In this document: one piece after another, positions 8,671-16,853 of the stretch
Layout of the letters: every line of letters begins with the position of its first letter
Numbering within the stretch: position 1 is the stretch's first letter
Origin: Acidimicrobiales bacterium
Lineage (GTDB): Bacteria > Actinomycetota > Acidimicrobiia > Acidimicrobiales > Aldehydirespiratoraceae
Length of the DNA stretch: 64,000 nucleotides
Assembly: GCA_029246685.1 (NCBI GenBank)
Contig: JAQWMR010000010.1
Span: forward strand, 62,001 to 126,000
Direction: 5' to 3'
Notes under the pieces: model-generated
Told to the model about the DNA's origin: nothing
Seen by the model: only the letters and a program-made list of their open reading frames with translations
The model's database searches: none
Program-made: the position numbers and the translations under genes

Positions 8671-9840
8671 ATGATCTTCGATGCCGACAACCACTACTAC
8701 GAGCCTGCGGACTGTTTCACGCGGTTCATGCCGTCTGATCAGATGGACGAGGCGATCCGCGTCGTCGACGACGGCGGTCGACCTCATGTGATGGTCGGTG
8801 ATCGTCCGTTCACCTTCCTCGGGGAGCCGTTCTCCGCTATCCACACGAAGCCGGGCTCGCTGCGAGAGATGCTCCGGAACATGAAGGCCGGCCTCCCGAT
8901 CGAAGAGAACGACGCGATCGAGTCGGTCCAGCCCGCTTACCAGGATCGGTCGGCCCGTCTCGCCCTGATGGATGAGCAGGGGGTCGATGCGATGGTGCTG
9001 TTTCCGACGGTCGCTGTCTGCGTCGAGCACTTCATGAAGGAGAACCCGCAGCGCACCTTCCTCAACGTCCACGCGTTCAACCAATGGCTCGAGGAGGACT
9101 GGGGCTTTGGCGCCGATGGCCGGATCTACGGCGTGCCGCTCCTCTCCCTCATCGATCTCGACGCGGCCATCGCCGAGCTGGAGTTCGTGCTCGATCGAGG
9201 CGCACGGTTCATCCACCTGCGGCCGGGTCCGCAGGGCGGGCGAAATCCGGCCGATCCGGTGTTCGACCCGTTCTGGGCGAGGGTGGACGAGGCGGGCGTG
9301 ACGGTCACGTTCCATATCTCGGAGTCCGGGTACAACGAGCTCTTCTCCGTGGCGTGGGGCGAGGAGGCGAATCCGTCGTCGCATCAGCAGTCGGCCTTCC
9401 AGTGGACGAGCTTCTACGGCGACCTGCCGATCATGCAGACGATCTCCGGTATGACGTTCATGAACTTCTTCGGCCGCTTCCCGAACGTGCGGGTCATGTC
9501 CGTCGAGAATGGGTCGCTTTGGGTGCCCTATCTGCTGGCGGCCATGGACAAGATGAAGGGCATGGGTCGCAACGGGCCGTGGCCCGGCGGCTATGTGTCC
9601 GGCAGGCCAAGTGAGGTCGTGAAGGAGAAGGTGTTCGTCTCGCCTTACCACGAGGAGAACATCCCGGCGCTCTGCGATGTCATCGGGGCATCGCAAGTGC
9701 TCTTCGGGTCCGACTTTCCCCATGCCGAGGGATTGGCCGAGCCGCTGTCGTTCCGTGACGGCCTGACAGGGCTCGCCACGGCCGATCAGGACCTCATCAT
9801 GGGCCAGACGATGGCCTCGCTCGCCGCCGGTCCCGCGTGA
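8671..9840 (+). CDS. Amidohydrolase-2 family protein
   Basis: A 389-residue paralogue of the 3298-4482 protein. It starts MIFDADNHYYEPADCF and carries VLFGSDFPHAEGLAEP near the C-terminus, the conserved metal Asp region. Its stop overlaps the GTG start of the CoA ligase by 4 bases (GTGA, 9837-9840). This suggests one transcript in which its acid product may be activated by the ligase (inference). Confidence 0.9.
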   Translation: MIFDADNHYYEPADCFTRFMPSDQMDEAIRVVDDGGRPHVMVGDRPFTFLGEPFSAIHTKPGSLREMLRNMKAGLPIEENDAIESVQPAYQDRSARLALMDEQGVDAMVLFPTVAVCVEHFMKENPQRTFLNVHAFNQWLEEDWGFGADGRIYGVPLLSLIDLDAAIAELEFVLDRGARFIHLRPGPQGGRNPADPVFDPFWARVDEAGVTVTFHISESGYNELFSVAWGEEANPSSHQQSAFQWTSFYGDLPIMQTISGMTFMNFFGRFPNVRVMSVENGSLWVPYLLAAMDKMKGMGRNGPWPGGYVSGRPSEVVKEKVFVSPYHEENIPALCDVIGASQVLFGSDFPHAEGLAEPLSFRDGLTGLATADQDLIMGQTMASLAAGPA

Positions 9841-11399
9841 TCGATCTCGCCGCCCACGGGCTCATCGCACCAGCGACCGCGCCGCGCGACATCGGCGGTC
9901 CCGGCACTGTCGCCGCGCTGCTCGATCAGGCCGTCCTCGATTCGCCGGACGCACTCGCTCTCGTGGGTCGGGGCGGTCGGTACTCCGTCGCCGCGTTGGA
10001 CGCCGAGGTCGATCGCGCCGTCGGCGCCCTCGCGGAACTCGGCATCGGGCCGGGCGACCGGGTGGCGATGTCGCTTCCGAACGACGTCGACATCGTCATC
10101 GGCTTCCTCGCGTCGATGCGGATGGGCGCGATCTGGCTCGGGATCAACCGTCCGCTCGCACCGCCGGAAAAGGCATACATGTTGCGCGACGCCGGCGTGT
10201 CGGTTCTGGTCGCCGACTCCGAGGTAGCCGCGGCCCAGAGCGATCACGGCGAGGTGCCGGAGCTGGGCGCGATCGTGGACGTCGCCGAGTGGCGCGAACG
10301 CGTCGTCGGGGCCACGCCGGGGGAGCGTGTGGACGTCGACCCGCTGGCGCCCGCCGCCATCGCCTACACGTCAGGCACGACCGGGTTTCCGAAGGGAGCC
10401 GTTCACTCCCAGCACAACATGCTCCTCCCCGGTCGAGTGAGTGCCGTCGGAGGGACCCACTCGGAGGGCGCCGTTATCGGCGTCGCCCTGCCGCTCACGA
10501 TCCTGAACCTGATCGTGCTCAGCCCGTGCGTCACCTACCAGTGCGGTCTCACGCTCGTCTGCATGGATCGTGTCGACGGTGTCGGCATGGCCGAGTGGAT
10601 TCAAGGCGAGGGGATCACCGCGTTCTCCGCAGTCCCCGCGATGGTCCACGATCTGCTGACGAACCCGGCCGTGACCGATGAGATGCTCGCCTCCATCCAG
10701 GGAATCGGCGTGGGGGGAGCCGACATGCCCGATGCGTTTCGGCGCTTGTACGAGGAGCGCTTCGGCATGCGCGTCGGCACCGGCTACGGCCTCACGGAGG
10801 CGCCGACCGCGGTGACGGTCGAGGACGTGAGCCAGCCGCCGGTAGCCGGGTCCTGCGGGAAGGCGTTGCCCCAATGCTCGGTTGTCGTGCTGGCCGACGA
10901 CGGGGCGGAGTGCGAGCCCGGCGATCCCGGCGAGGTGTGCGTCGGTCCCGCCGCCGAAGGTCCGTTCGCCGACGTCTACCGGCCGATGCTCGGCTACTGG
11001 AACCGTCCAGACGAGTCAGCGGAGGCCCTTCGGGGTGGACTGCTTCACACCGGCGACATCGGGTCGCTCGACTTTGACGGCAACCTTCGCATCCATGACC
11101 GTAAGAACGACCTGATCATCCGGGGTGGCGCAAACGTCTACCCGGCCGAGGTCGAGCGCGTGCTCCACGAGAACCCGGCCGTCGCGGCCTGCGCCGTCAT
11201 CGGCGTGCCAGACGACCGACTCGGCGAACGTGTCGTCGCGTTCGTCGAACTGATGGAGGACAGCGCAGTAGGGGAGCAAGATCTGGTCGACCTGTGCGGC
11301 CAACACCTGGCCCGCTACAAGGTCCCCGAGTCCGTGACATTCGTCGACGGCTTCGCCCGCACCCCCATGGGCAAAATCCGAAAGACCGAACTCCGCTAA
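9837..11399 (+). CDS. AMP-binding acyl-CoA ligase
   Basis: A 520-residue ANL-superfamily enzyme that activates a carboxylic acid through an acyl-adenylate to the CoA thioester. It has the P-loop AYTSGTTGFPKGAVHS, GYGLTEAPT, the hinge GDIGSLDFDGNLRIHDRKND, GGANVYPAEVE and the catalytic Lys in PMGKIRK at the C-terminus. The GTG start is coupled to the amidohydrolase. Its TAA stop (11397-11399) directly touches a 34-bp repeat. Confidence 0.93.
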   Translation: MIDLAAHGLIAPATAPRDIGGPGTVAALLDQAVLDSPDALALVGRGGRYSVAALDAEVDRAVGALAELGIGPGDRVAMSLPNDVDIVIGFLASMRMGAIWLGINRPLAPPEKAYMLRDAGVSVLVADSEVAAAQSDHGEVPELGAIVDVAEWRERVVGATPGERVDVDPLAPAAIAYTSGTTGFPKGAVHSQHNMLLPGRVSAVGGTHSEGAVIGVALPLTILNLIVLSPCVTYQCGLTLVCMDRVDGVGMAEWIQGEGITAFSAVPAMVHDLLTNPAVTDEMLASIQGIGVGGADMPDAFRRLYEERFGMRVGTGYGLTEAPTAVTVEDVSQPPVAGSCGKALPQCSVVVLADDGAECEPGDPGEVCVGPAAEGPFADVYRPMLGYWNRPDESAEALRGGLLHTGDIGSLDFDGNLRIHDRKNDLIIRGGANVYPAEVERVLHENPAVAACAVIGVPDDRLGERVVAFVELMEDSAVGEQDLVDLCGQHLARYKVPESVTFVDGFARTPMGKIRKTELR

Positions 11400-11433
11400 C
11401 CGCTACAACTGGTGTCAGACACCCGCTACATCT
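11400..11433 (-). repeat. 34-bp stop-docked repeat, class 1, copy A
   Basis: Minus-strand reading: AGATGTAGCGG, core GTGTCTGACACC, then AGTTGTAGCGG (one mismatch to the other class 1 arms). It begins on the base after the CoA ligase TAA. On the other side the transposase gene takes its TAG stop from inside the first arm. Confidence 0.85.
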
Positions 11434-12286
11434 TGACGGTGGGCGCCTCGCCGAGCCCCAGCCGCCTTCGGCCCATCGAGACCATCGCTGCGAAAGCGGG
11501 ATCAGTGACCAGCCGATGCCGGGCACGCGTTGCGGCTGTCCGCAAACTGTTCCCGGACGAGTAGCCATAGCGCTGAGCGAGCGACTCCGAGGACCAGGCC
11601 GTTGTCTCCTGGCACACGAGCACCACGGCGAGGCGGGCGTCGTTGCGCAACCCCTTCCCGCCGCTAGTCACGATCGATCGCTCCTGTGGCGAGTCGACTC
11701 CAAACGCCCACTCCACGGCCTGTGGGGCTCCGAGGTGGACGCCGCGCGGCTGCGGAAGAGCCACCTCGGGTTCCGTCAACTTCACGAAGCTCCGATAGGA
11801 GCCTCCGAAGATTTCGAGACTGTCGGGCGAGAACCATCGCGGCGCGGCCTGCTGGCCGGTATAGATCGGGTGACTCGACCACGGATACGACCAATCGCCG
11901 ATGCCGTCCACGACGGGATTCCGATGGATGTACCGGATCACCTCTCGGCGATAGTCCTCGGAGGTGATCGGCTTTGAATGAAAGCGTGAGCGAAAGAGCG
12001 GTCCATCGAGTCCATACTCCCAGTTGAATCGCCGTGTGTATCTCTCGCCGATTGTCTTCATCGCGGCGGAGAGTGCCACGACCTCCGCCTCCATCAGTAG
12101 GTGGTAGTGGTTGCCCATCAACGCGAATGCATGGACGTCCACGCCGGCGGCCCGCCACGCGGCCTCGATCGTCTGCAAGAAGTACTGGCGATCGTCGTCG
12201 TCACCGAAGATCGAGAGGTGCCTGGCCCCTCGGTTCATGACGTGATGCCACCTGCCACCGAGTTGATTCCGACTCATTCGTCCCAT
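11426..12286 (-). CDS. REP-associated tyrosine transposase (RAYT, Y1 family)
   Basis: A 286-residue single-strand transposase. The HUH motif is visible as MGNHYHLLME (His60, His62), with a candidate catalytic Tyr at about 83 in GERYTRRFN. These are followed by DGPLFRSRF and the YIHRNPV segment typical of the family. The C-terminus (about 215-280) has a DnaA-like helix-turn-helix, with SLAQRYGYSSGNSL. RAYTs nick and move hairpin-forming repeats and are usually single-copy host genes. Starts at 12286 or 12277 are both possible. Its TAG stop lies inside repeat A and repeat B lies upstream, so it probably acts on the 34-bp repeats (inference). Confidence 0.88.
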   Translation of the reverse strand: MGRMSRNQLGGRWHHVMNRGARHLSIFGDDDDRQYFLQTIEAAWRAAGVDVHAFALMGNHYHLLMEAEVVALSAAMKTIGERYTRRFNWEYGLDGPLFRSRFHSKPITSEDYRREVIRYIHRNPVVDGIGDWSYPWSSHPIYTGQQAAPRWFSPDSLEIFGGSYRSFVKLTEPEVALPQPRGVHLGAPQAVEWAFGVDSPQERSIVTSGGKGLRNDARLAVVLVCQETTAWSSESLAQRYGYSSGNSLRTAATRARHRLVTDPAFAAMVSMGRRRLGLGEAPTVKM

Positions 12287-12320
12287 GACCGCGGACGCCA
12301 CCGAGGCCCTGTGACGCCCA

Positions 12321-12354
12321 AGATGTAGCGGGTGTCTGACCCCAGATGTAGCGG
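12321..12354 (+). repeat. 34-bp stop-docked repeat, class 1, copy B
   Basis: Plus-strand reading: AGATGTAGCGG, core GTGTCTGACCCC, AGATGTAGCGG. It is inverted relative to copy A across the transposase gene. Its last base directly precedes the complement of the TAG stop of the SDR at 12355. Confidence 0.88.
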
Positions 12355-13206
12355 CTACTCGAAGCCGAGGGCAGAGAGGTCCCACTCGATGTCGCCGGCG
12401 ATCATCTTGACGAGGGGGGCGTCGTAGGCGTCGTACAGGGATGCGTTGGTGTGGCCCTGGTCGACCTGGAGCATCTCGCCGTTGACCCCGCTCGCCGCGC
12501 CGCTGCCGAGGAAGATGAGCGTGCTGGCCATCTGGTCCGGTTGGAGCGTCTCGACGCCCGCCTCCTCGCGGAAGTCGGCGGCGTATGTCAACCACAGGTC
12601 GGCGTTAGCCTCGGCCAGCGGCGTGACCGTCGGGCCCGGGCAGATCGCGTTGATACGGAAGCCGGCCTTCAGCATCGGGAACGCTTGTTGGACGACGTAG
12701 AGGTTGATGGCTTCCTTGCTGAATCCGTACGCGTCGGTGTCCGGATTCTCCTCGGTCCACGCTGCGGCCGAGGCCCAGTCGCTGTTGCTGAGAAAGTCCG
12801 ACACCCGCTCCCTGTTGTTCTTCCAGCCGAGACCGGCGGTGGACGAAATGAATGCCACTGAGCCGCCCTGGTTGAGCTTGCCCTGACTCATCAAACGGTC
12901 GATGAGGTGACGCTGCGCCGTGAAGTTGATCAGCATGATCCCGGCCGTGCCATCGGCCACGCCGGCGCACGCGAAGACCGTGTCGACGCCGCCCTCGATC
13001 GCGTCAGCAGCCGCGTCGACGCTCGCCTGGTTGCGCAGGTCGACCTCGATCGACCGGGCACACTCGTACTCGACCGGCGCGACGTCGAGAACGATGACCT
13101 CGGCGCCGAGATCATTCGCCATCCTCGCGGTCGCGGCGCCCATGCCGGTCGCGCCGCCGACGACGACGACTCGCTTTCCTTCGTAACGGAACATATTGAT
13201 GGTCAT
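12355..13206 (-). CDS. SDR family oxidoreductase (hydroxysteroid dehydrogenase-like)
   Basis: A 283-residue SDR with VVVGGATGMGAAT, ISSTAGLGWKNN and YGFSKEAI. The long insertion between the catalytic Ser and Tyr resembles 3-alpha-hydroxysteroid dehydrogenase/carbonyl reductase-type SDRs; that subclass is inferred. Start ATG 13206 has GGGAGAG upstream. It is divergent from the acyl-CoA dehydrogenase pair at 13284. Confidence 0.88.
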   Translation of the reverse strand: MTINMFRYEGKRVVVVGGATGMGAATARMANDLGAEVIVLDVAPVEYECARSIEVDLRNQASVDAAADAIEGGVDTVFACAGVADGTAGIMLINFTAQRHLIDRLMSQGKLNQGGSVAFISSTAGLGWKNNRERVSDFLSNSDWASAAAWTEENPDTDAYGFSKEAINLYVVQQAFPMLKAGFRINAICPGPTVTPLAEANADLWLTYAADFREEAGVETLQPDQMASTLIFLGSGAASGVNGEMLQVDQGHTNASLYDAYDAPLVKMIAGDIEWDLSALGFE

Positions 13207-13237
13207 TGGTTTCTCTCCCAGACGGTCGCTGGTTACG

Positions 13238-13254
13238 CTGACGCAACTGTTAGA
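13238..13254 (+). promoter_or_regulatory. Candidate operator, TGAC-N6-GTTAGA type (site 3)
   Basis: CTGAC, GCAACT, GTTAGA in the divergent region between the SDR (13206) and the acyl-CoA dehydrogenase (13284). A further GCGTCAG just downstream makes a larger CTGACGC...GCGTCAG inverted repeat. Confidence 0.55.
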
Positions 13255-13283
13255 CGGCGTCAGCCAGCACGGACAAGGGAAGT

Positions 13284-14390
13284 ATGGACCTCGAACTCTC
13301 CGACGACCAGTTCGAACTCCGCGACAACATTCGAACTGTCCTCGAGGGCGCATGCCCGCCGAGCGTCGTCCGCGCGATCCACGACGGCGACGGCACCGCT
13401 GACGAGCTGTGGGCCCAGATGGTCGAGCTCTACTGGCCGGCCCTCGGCGTGCCGGAGGCTGCTGGCGGACTCGGTTTCGGATTCGTCGAAGTCGGGCTAC
13501 TGGCCGAGGAACTCGGGCGTGCCGCGGCGCCGGGTCCTCTGCTCGCCGTGGTCAGCCAGTACGTGCCGATGCTCGTCGAGGTGGGCGACGCTGAACTTCT
13601 TGCGACCGCAGCGAGCGGCGAGCGAGTCGGCGCGCTCGCGTTCGCTGAGCAGGGTCGCTGGACGACCGACGCCATCGGGTCGAGCGCGAGCAACGCGGAC
13701 GGCGAGTGGCGCGTCAGCGGCACGAAGGCGATGGTCCTCGGCGGCGAGTACGCCGATGTCTTCGCGTTCGTGGCGCGAGCCGACGCCGGGATCGGCGTCT
13801 TCCTCGTCGACGCAGCAGACGCGGCCGTCACCGTGCCCGGCAGCATCGATCCCGGGATCGGCTTGGCCGATGTCGCATGTGCCGACACGCCGGCGCGACT
13901 GCTCATCGGGCCGGGCCCGGCTGCCGAAGCTGCACTCGATCTAGTGGCACAGGCCGCTGCCGCGGCGATGGCGCTCCACACGGTCGGCGCGTGCCGCCGG
14001 ATATTTGAGGTGACGCTCGAGTACGCGAAGGTGCGGGAGCAGTACGACCGTGTCATCGGCTCGTTCCAGGCGCTCAAGCACCGCTTCGCCGACATGTTCC
14101 TCGCCGTCGAGCGAGCCAACGCGGTCGGCTACTACGCGGCGCTGGCCATCGCGGAGGAGGACGTCGACCGGTCGTCGGCAGTGAGCACGGCGAAGGCCGC
14201 TGCCGGCGAGTGTCAGCGGCTGATCGCCGAGGACGGGCTGCAGCTTCACGGCGGCATCGGCTACACGTGGGAGAACGACCTGCACTTCTTGCTGAAGCGG
14301 GCCAAGGCCGGCGACATCTTGTGCGGCTCGACTGCCTTTCATCGGGCGCAGCTCGCCCGTCATCTCGGACTCATCGAGGCATCGTCATGA
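13284..14390 (+). CDS. Acyl-CoA dehydrogenase, shorter partner
   Basis: A 368-residue FAD-dependent acyl-CoA dehydrogenase-fold protein beginning MDLELSDDQFELRDNI, with the C-terminal helical segment YDRVIGSFQALKHRFADMF and LQLHGGIGYTWENDLH. Its stop overlaps the next acyl-CoA dehydrogenase start (ATGA, 14387-14390). In actinobacteria such adjacent pairs often form alpha2beta2 enzymes for steroid or side-chain CoA esters. That complex is inferred here. Confidence 0.9.
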   Translation: MDLELSDDQFELRDNIRTVLEGACPPSVVRAIHDGDGTADELWAQMVELYWPALGVPEAAGGLGFGFVEVGLLAEELGRAAAPGPLLAVVSQYVPMLVEVGDAELLATAASGERVGALAFAEQGRWTTDAIGSSASNADGEWRVSGTKAMVLGGEYADVFAFVARADAGIGVFLVDAADAAVTVPGSIDPGIGLADVACADTPARLLIGPGPAAEAALDLVAQAAAAAMALHTVGACRRIFEVTLEYAKVREQYDRVIGSFQALKHRFADMFLAVERANAVGYYAALAIAEEDVDRSSAVSTAKAAAGECQRLIAEDGLQLHGGIGYTWENDLHFLLKRAKAGDILCGSTAFHRAQLARHLGLIEASS

Positions 14391-15571
14391 AGCTGCAGTT
14401 CGACGAGAGTGTCGAAGCGTTCCGGGCCGAGTTCCTCGGATGGTTGGACGAGAATCGCCCGCCGGTCGAGGAAATGCAGACTGACCCGCTGCGCTCCAGC
14501 GCCTACATCCCGGAATGGTCCCGGACATTCACGCAGCGGATGTTCGACGACGGCTGGCTCGTCCCGGGCTGGCCCCCGGAGCGCGGTGGCCGCAACGCCG
14601 GACCCATCGAGACCCTCGTCTACATGGAGGAGCTCAGCCGCGCTCGGTTGCCGAGAACCGCGAACCCACAAGGGCTCGGAATCATCGCGCCCTCGCTGCT
14701 CGACTACGGGACCGAGGAACAGATCGAGCAGTACGCAATGCCGTTGTTGCGAGCAGAGATCGCCGCGTGCCTCGGCATGAGCGAGCCGGACGCCGGCAGC
14801 GATCTCGCGAACCTCAAGACACGCGCTGTTCTCGACGGCGACAACTATGTGCTGAACGGCCAGAAGGTGTGGACGTCCGGCGCCGGTTACGCGGACTTCT
14901 GCTTCCTCTTCTGTCGGACCAATCCCGATGCACCGAAGCACAAGGGGATCTCGATCATCCTCATGCCGATGGACACGCCCGGTGTGACCGTGCGTCCGCT
15001 CAAGGAGATTGTGGCGCCCGAGTTCCCGGACCTCGCGGAGGTGTTCCTCGACGACGTCGTGCTCCCTGCGTCGAACATCGTCGGTGACGTGAACAACGGG
15101 TGGGCGATGGCCGGCGGATCGCTGGCGCACGAACGGTCGATGGTCTGGCTGATGGGCGTGATGAACATCGAGTCGGCGATGGTTGAGCTGCTCGAGGTCG
15201 CGCCGACACGGCTGGCGAATCTCCCGATCGAGGAGCGAGCAGTCGCAGCCGACGCGCTCGTGGGCAGCCATATCGATGCGGTGGCGGCTCGCTGCCTCGG
15301 GTATCGCGGTTTCGCCCGCTACGTGAAGAGTGGCAGCGCACCGGAGCAAGCGCTGATGAAGGCGTACACGAGCGAAGCGCGGCGCGATCTGGTCCGGCTC
15401 GCCGCCGAACTCTTCGGCCCCGACGCGCTGCAAGCTGCGACCGGCCGCTACGGCGCAACCGGCAGTCTCGACGCGTACTTCGAATCCTTCGGAACCACGA
15501 TCAGCGCGGGCAGCTCCGAGATCCAGCGCAACATCATCGCCGAGCGGGTGCTGGGCCTGCCCCGCGGTTGA
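14387..15571 (+). CDS. Acyl-CoA dehydrogenase, longer partner
   Basis: A 394-residue acyl-CoA dehydrogenase starting MKLQFDESVEAFRAEFLGWL. It contains the FAD-side motif LGMSEPDAGSDLANLKT and the C-terminal SSEIQRNIIAERVLGLPRG. ATG at 14387 is chosen for the 4-base overlap with its partner; an in-frame extension to 14210 would lie inside that gene. It probably forms a heteromer with the 13284 protein and introduces a double bond into a CoA ester. Its TGA overlaps the first base of repeat C. Confidence 0.93.
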   Translation: MKLQFDESVEAFRAEFLGWLDENRPPVEEMQTDPLRSSAYIPEWSRTFTQRMFDDGWLVPGWPPERGGRNAGPIETLVYMEELSRARLPRTANPQGLGIIAPSLLDYGTEEQIEQYAMPLLRAEIAACLGMSEPDAGSDLANLKTRAVLDGDNYVLNGQKVWTSGAGYADFCFLFCRTNPDAPKHKGISIILMPMDTPGVTVRPLKEIVAPEFPDLAEVFLDDVVLPASNIVGDVNNGWAMAGGSLAHERSMVWLMGVMNIESAMVELLEVAPTRLANLPIEERAVAADALVGSHIDAVAARCLGYRGFARYVKSGSAPEQALMKAYTSEARRDLVRLAAELFGPDALQAATGRYGATGSLDAYFESFGTTISAGSSEIQRNIIAERVLGLPRG

Positions 15572-15604
15572 GATGTAGCGGGTGTCTGACACCAGATGTA
15601 GCGG
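15571..15604 (+). repeat. 34-bp stop-docked repeat, class 1, copy C
   Basis: Arms AGATGTAGCGG and AGATGTAGCGG in perfect direct repeat around GTGTCTGACACC. It is the entire spacer between the TGA of the acyl-CoA dehydrogenase and the TAA of the convergent P450, touching both. Confidence 0.9.
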
Positions 15605-16801
15605 TTAGGGGCTCCAGGTGGCGGGGAGGGTCTTGGGGCCACGGAAGGCGTAGCCGGTCACCACGGGCGGCGGGAAGGCCTCGTCGAGGCGGAGATCGGG
15701 GAGGCGGTCGAGGACGGCGTTGATGCCGGCGTCCAGTTCCACTCGGGCGAGGTGCATGCCGAGGCATTGGTGCGCGCCGGTTCCGAACGCCATGTGGGCC
15801 TGGGGCTCACGGTCGATGTCCCACGCGGCCGGGTCGGCCCAGCGTGACTCGTCGTGGTTTGCGGACCCGGCGAAAACGGTCACCGGTGATCCCGAGCGGA
15901 CAGGGCATCCGCCGATCTCGGTGTCGACCGTGGCGCGGCGGCTGACCATCGGGACGGAGCTGTCCCACCGCAGCGTCTCCTCGATGAGCGGAGCGACCAG
16001 AGATCGGTCTTCCACCACTCGATCCATCACTTCCGGATGGGTCAGCAGTCCGGACAGACAGCTGCCGAACAGCCGGTAGGTCGTTTCTGCCCCCGCGGGG
16101 AGGAGGAGCCGAAGGAAGCCATAGAGCTTCCCGTCGGTGAGGCGTTCGCCGTCGACTTCCGCGTGGACAAGCTCGCTGAGAAGGTCGCCCGTCGGTTCCG
16201 CCCGCCGGGCCTCGACGAGCGGCTCGAGGTACTCGACCATCGCCGCGCTGGCCGCCATGCCCGGGTCCGGACGAAGCGGTCCGTGGTTGATCTGGTCCGC
16301 CCACTCGTTGAACTGCTCGTGGTCCTCCATCGGCACGCCGACGATTCCGCAGATGACCTGCACCGGATACTTCGACGTCAGCGATGCCACGAGATCGCCC
16401 CGGCCGGCCGGCGCGAGCTCGTCCAGGAGTCGCGTGAGAACGCCGTCGATCAGTTCTGGCTTCCACCGTTCGATCGCCGAGCGCTTGAACGCCTGGGCGA
16501 CGATGCCTCGGTAGCGGCGGTGCTCGTCGCCGTCCATCCCGAGCATCAGCTCGCCCATGAACGGAGCCATCGACTCACCGTTGATCGTGGCCGTGAATGT
16601 CTCGCTGTCGCGCATCACCCGGTCGGCGTCCGCGAATGTGTGCGTCGAGAACGTCGGGTCCGGAGCCCATTCGTTCCCTGGTGTCTCGATGATCGGGCAC
16701 TCGCTCCGGGCTTGGGCCCACATGGGATGAGGCTGCGCGTCCTCCCACTGGTCGTAGGGCGGCGGGTTGTACCAGTCCGGCGAGACGTTGGGAGGTGACA
16801 T
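15605..16801 (-). CDS. Cytochrome P450
   Basis: A 398-residue P450 with the I-helix motif AGAETT (about 236-241), EETLR (275-278) and heme loop FGTGAHQCLGMHLAR (Cys about 346). The gene starts at ATG 16801, inside the divergent control region shared with the SDR downstream on the plus strand. An open frame to 17305 is antisense to that SDR and is not used. No ferredoxin is adjacent, so it may share the one at 3107. Confidence 0.93.
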   Translation of the reverse strand: MSPPNVSPDWYNPPPYDQWEDAQPHPMWAQARSECPIIETPGNEWAPDPTFSTHTFADADRVMRDSETFTATINGESMAPFMGELMLGMDGDEHRRYRGIVAQAFKRSAIERWKPELIDGVLTRLLDELAPAGRGDLVASLTSKYPVQVICGIVGVPMEDHEQFNEWADQINHGPLRPDPGMAASAAMVEYLEPLVEARRAEPTGDLLSELVHAEVDGERLTDGKLYGFLRLLLPAGAETTYRLFGSCLSGLLTHPEVMDRVVEDRSLVAPLIEETLRWDSSVPMVSRRATVDTEIGGCPVRSGSPVTVFAGSANHDESRWADPAAWDIDREPQAHMAFGTGAHQCLGMHLARVELDAGINAVLDRLPDLRLDEAFPPPVVTGYAFRGPKTLPATWSP

Positions 16802-16816
16802 GACACCGATGTTAGA
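16801..16816 (+). promoter_or_regulatory. Candidate operator, TGAC-N6-GTTAGA type (site 4)
   Basis: TGAC, ACCGAT, GTTAGA, with A instead of C before TGAC. It overlaps the P450 start codon at 16799-16801 and lies upstream of the likely SDR start at 16854. A bound protein would cover the starts of both divergent genes. Confidence 0.45.
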
Positions 16817-16853
16817 AACAGTCCATGACGACAATCCACTATTTCTCGAACTC

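Larger units (their letters stand above)
11400..12354. mobile_element. RAYT transposase unit bounded by inverted 34-bp repeats
   Basis: The unit is a Y1-type transposase gene with one 34-bp repeat at each end in opposite orientation. It fills the entire gap between two convergent genes: the left base follows a TAA directly and the right base precedes the complement of a TAG directly. No target duplication is evident beyond the CTA-like stop triplets. Single repeats without the gene occur elsewhere in the window. Confidence 0.7.
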
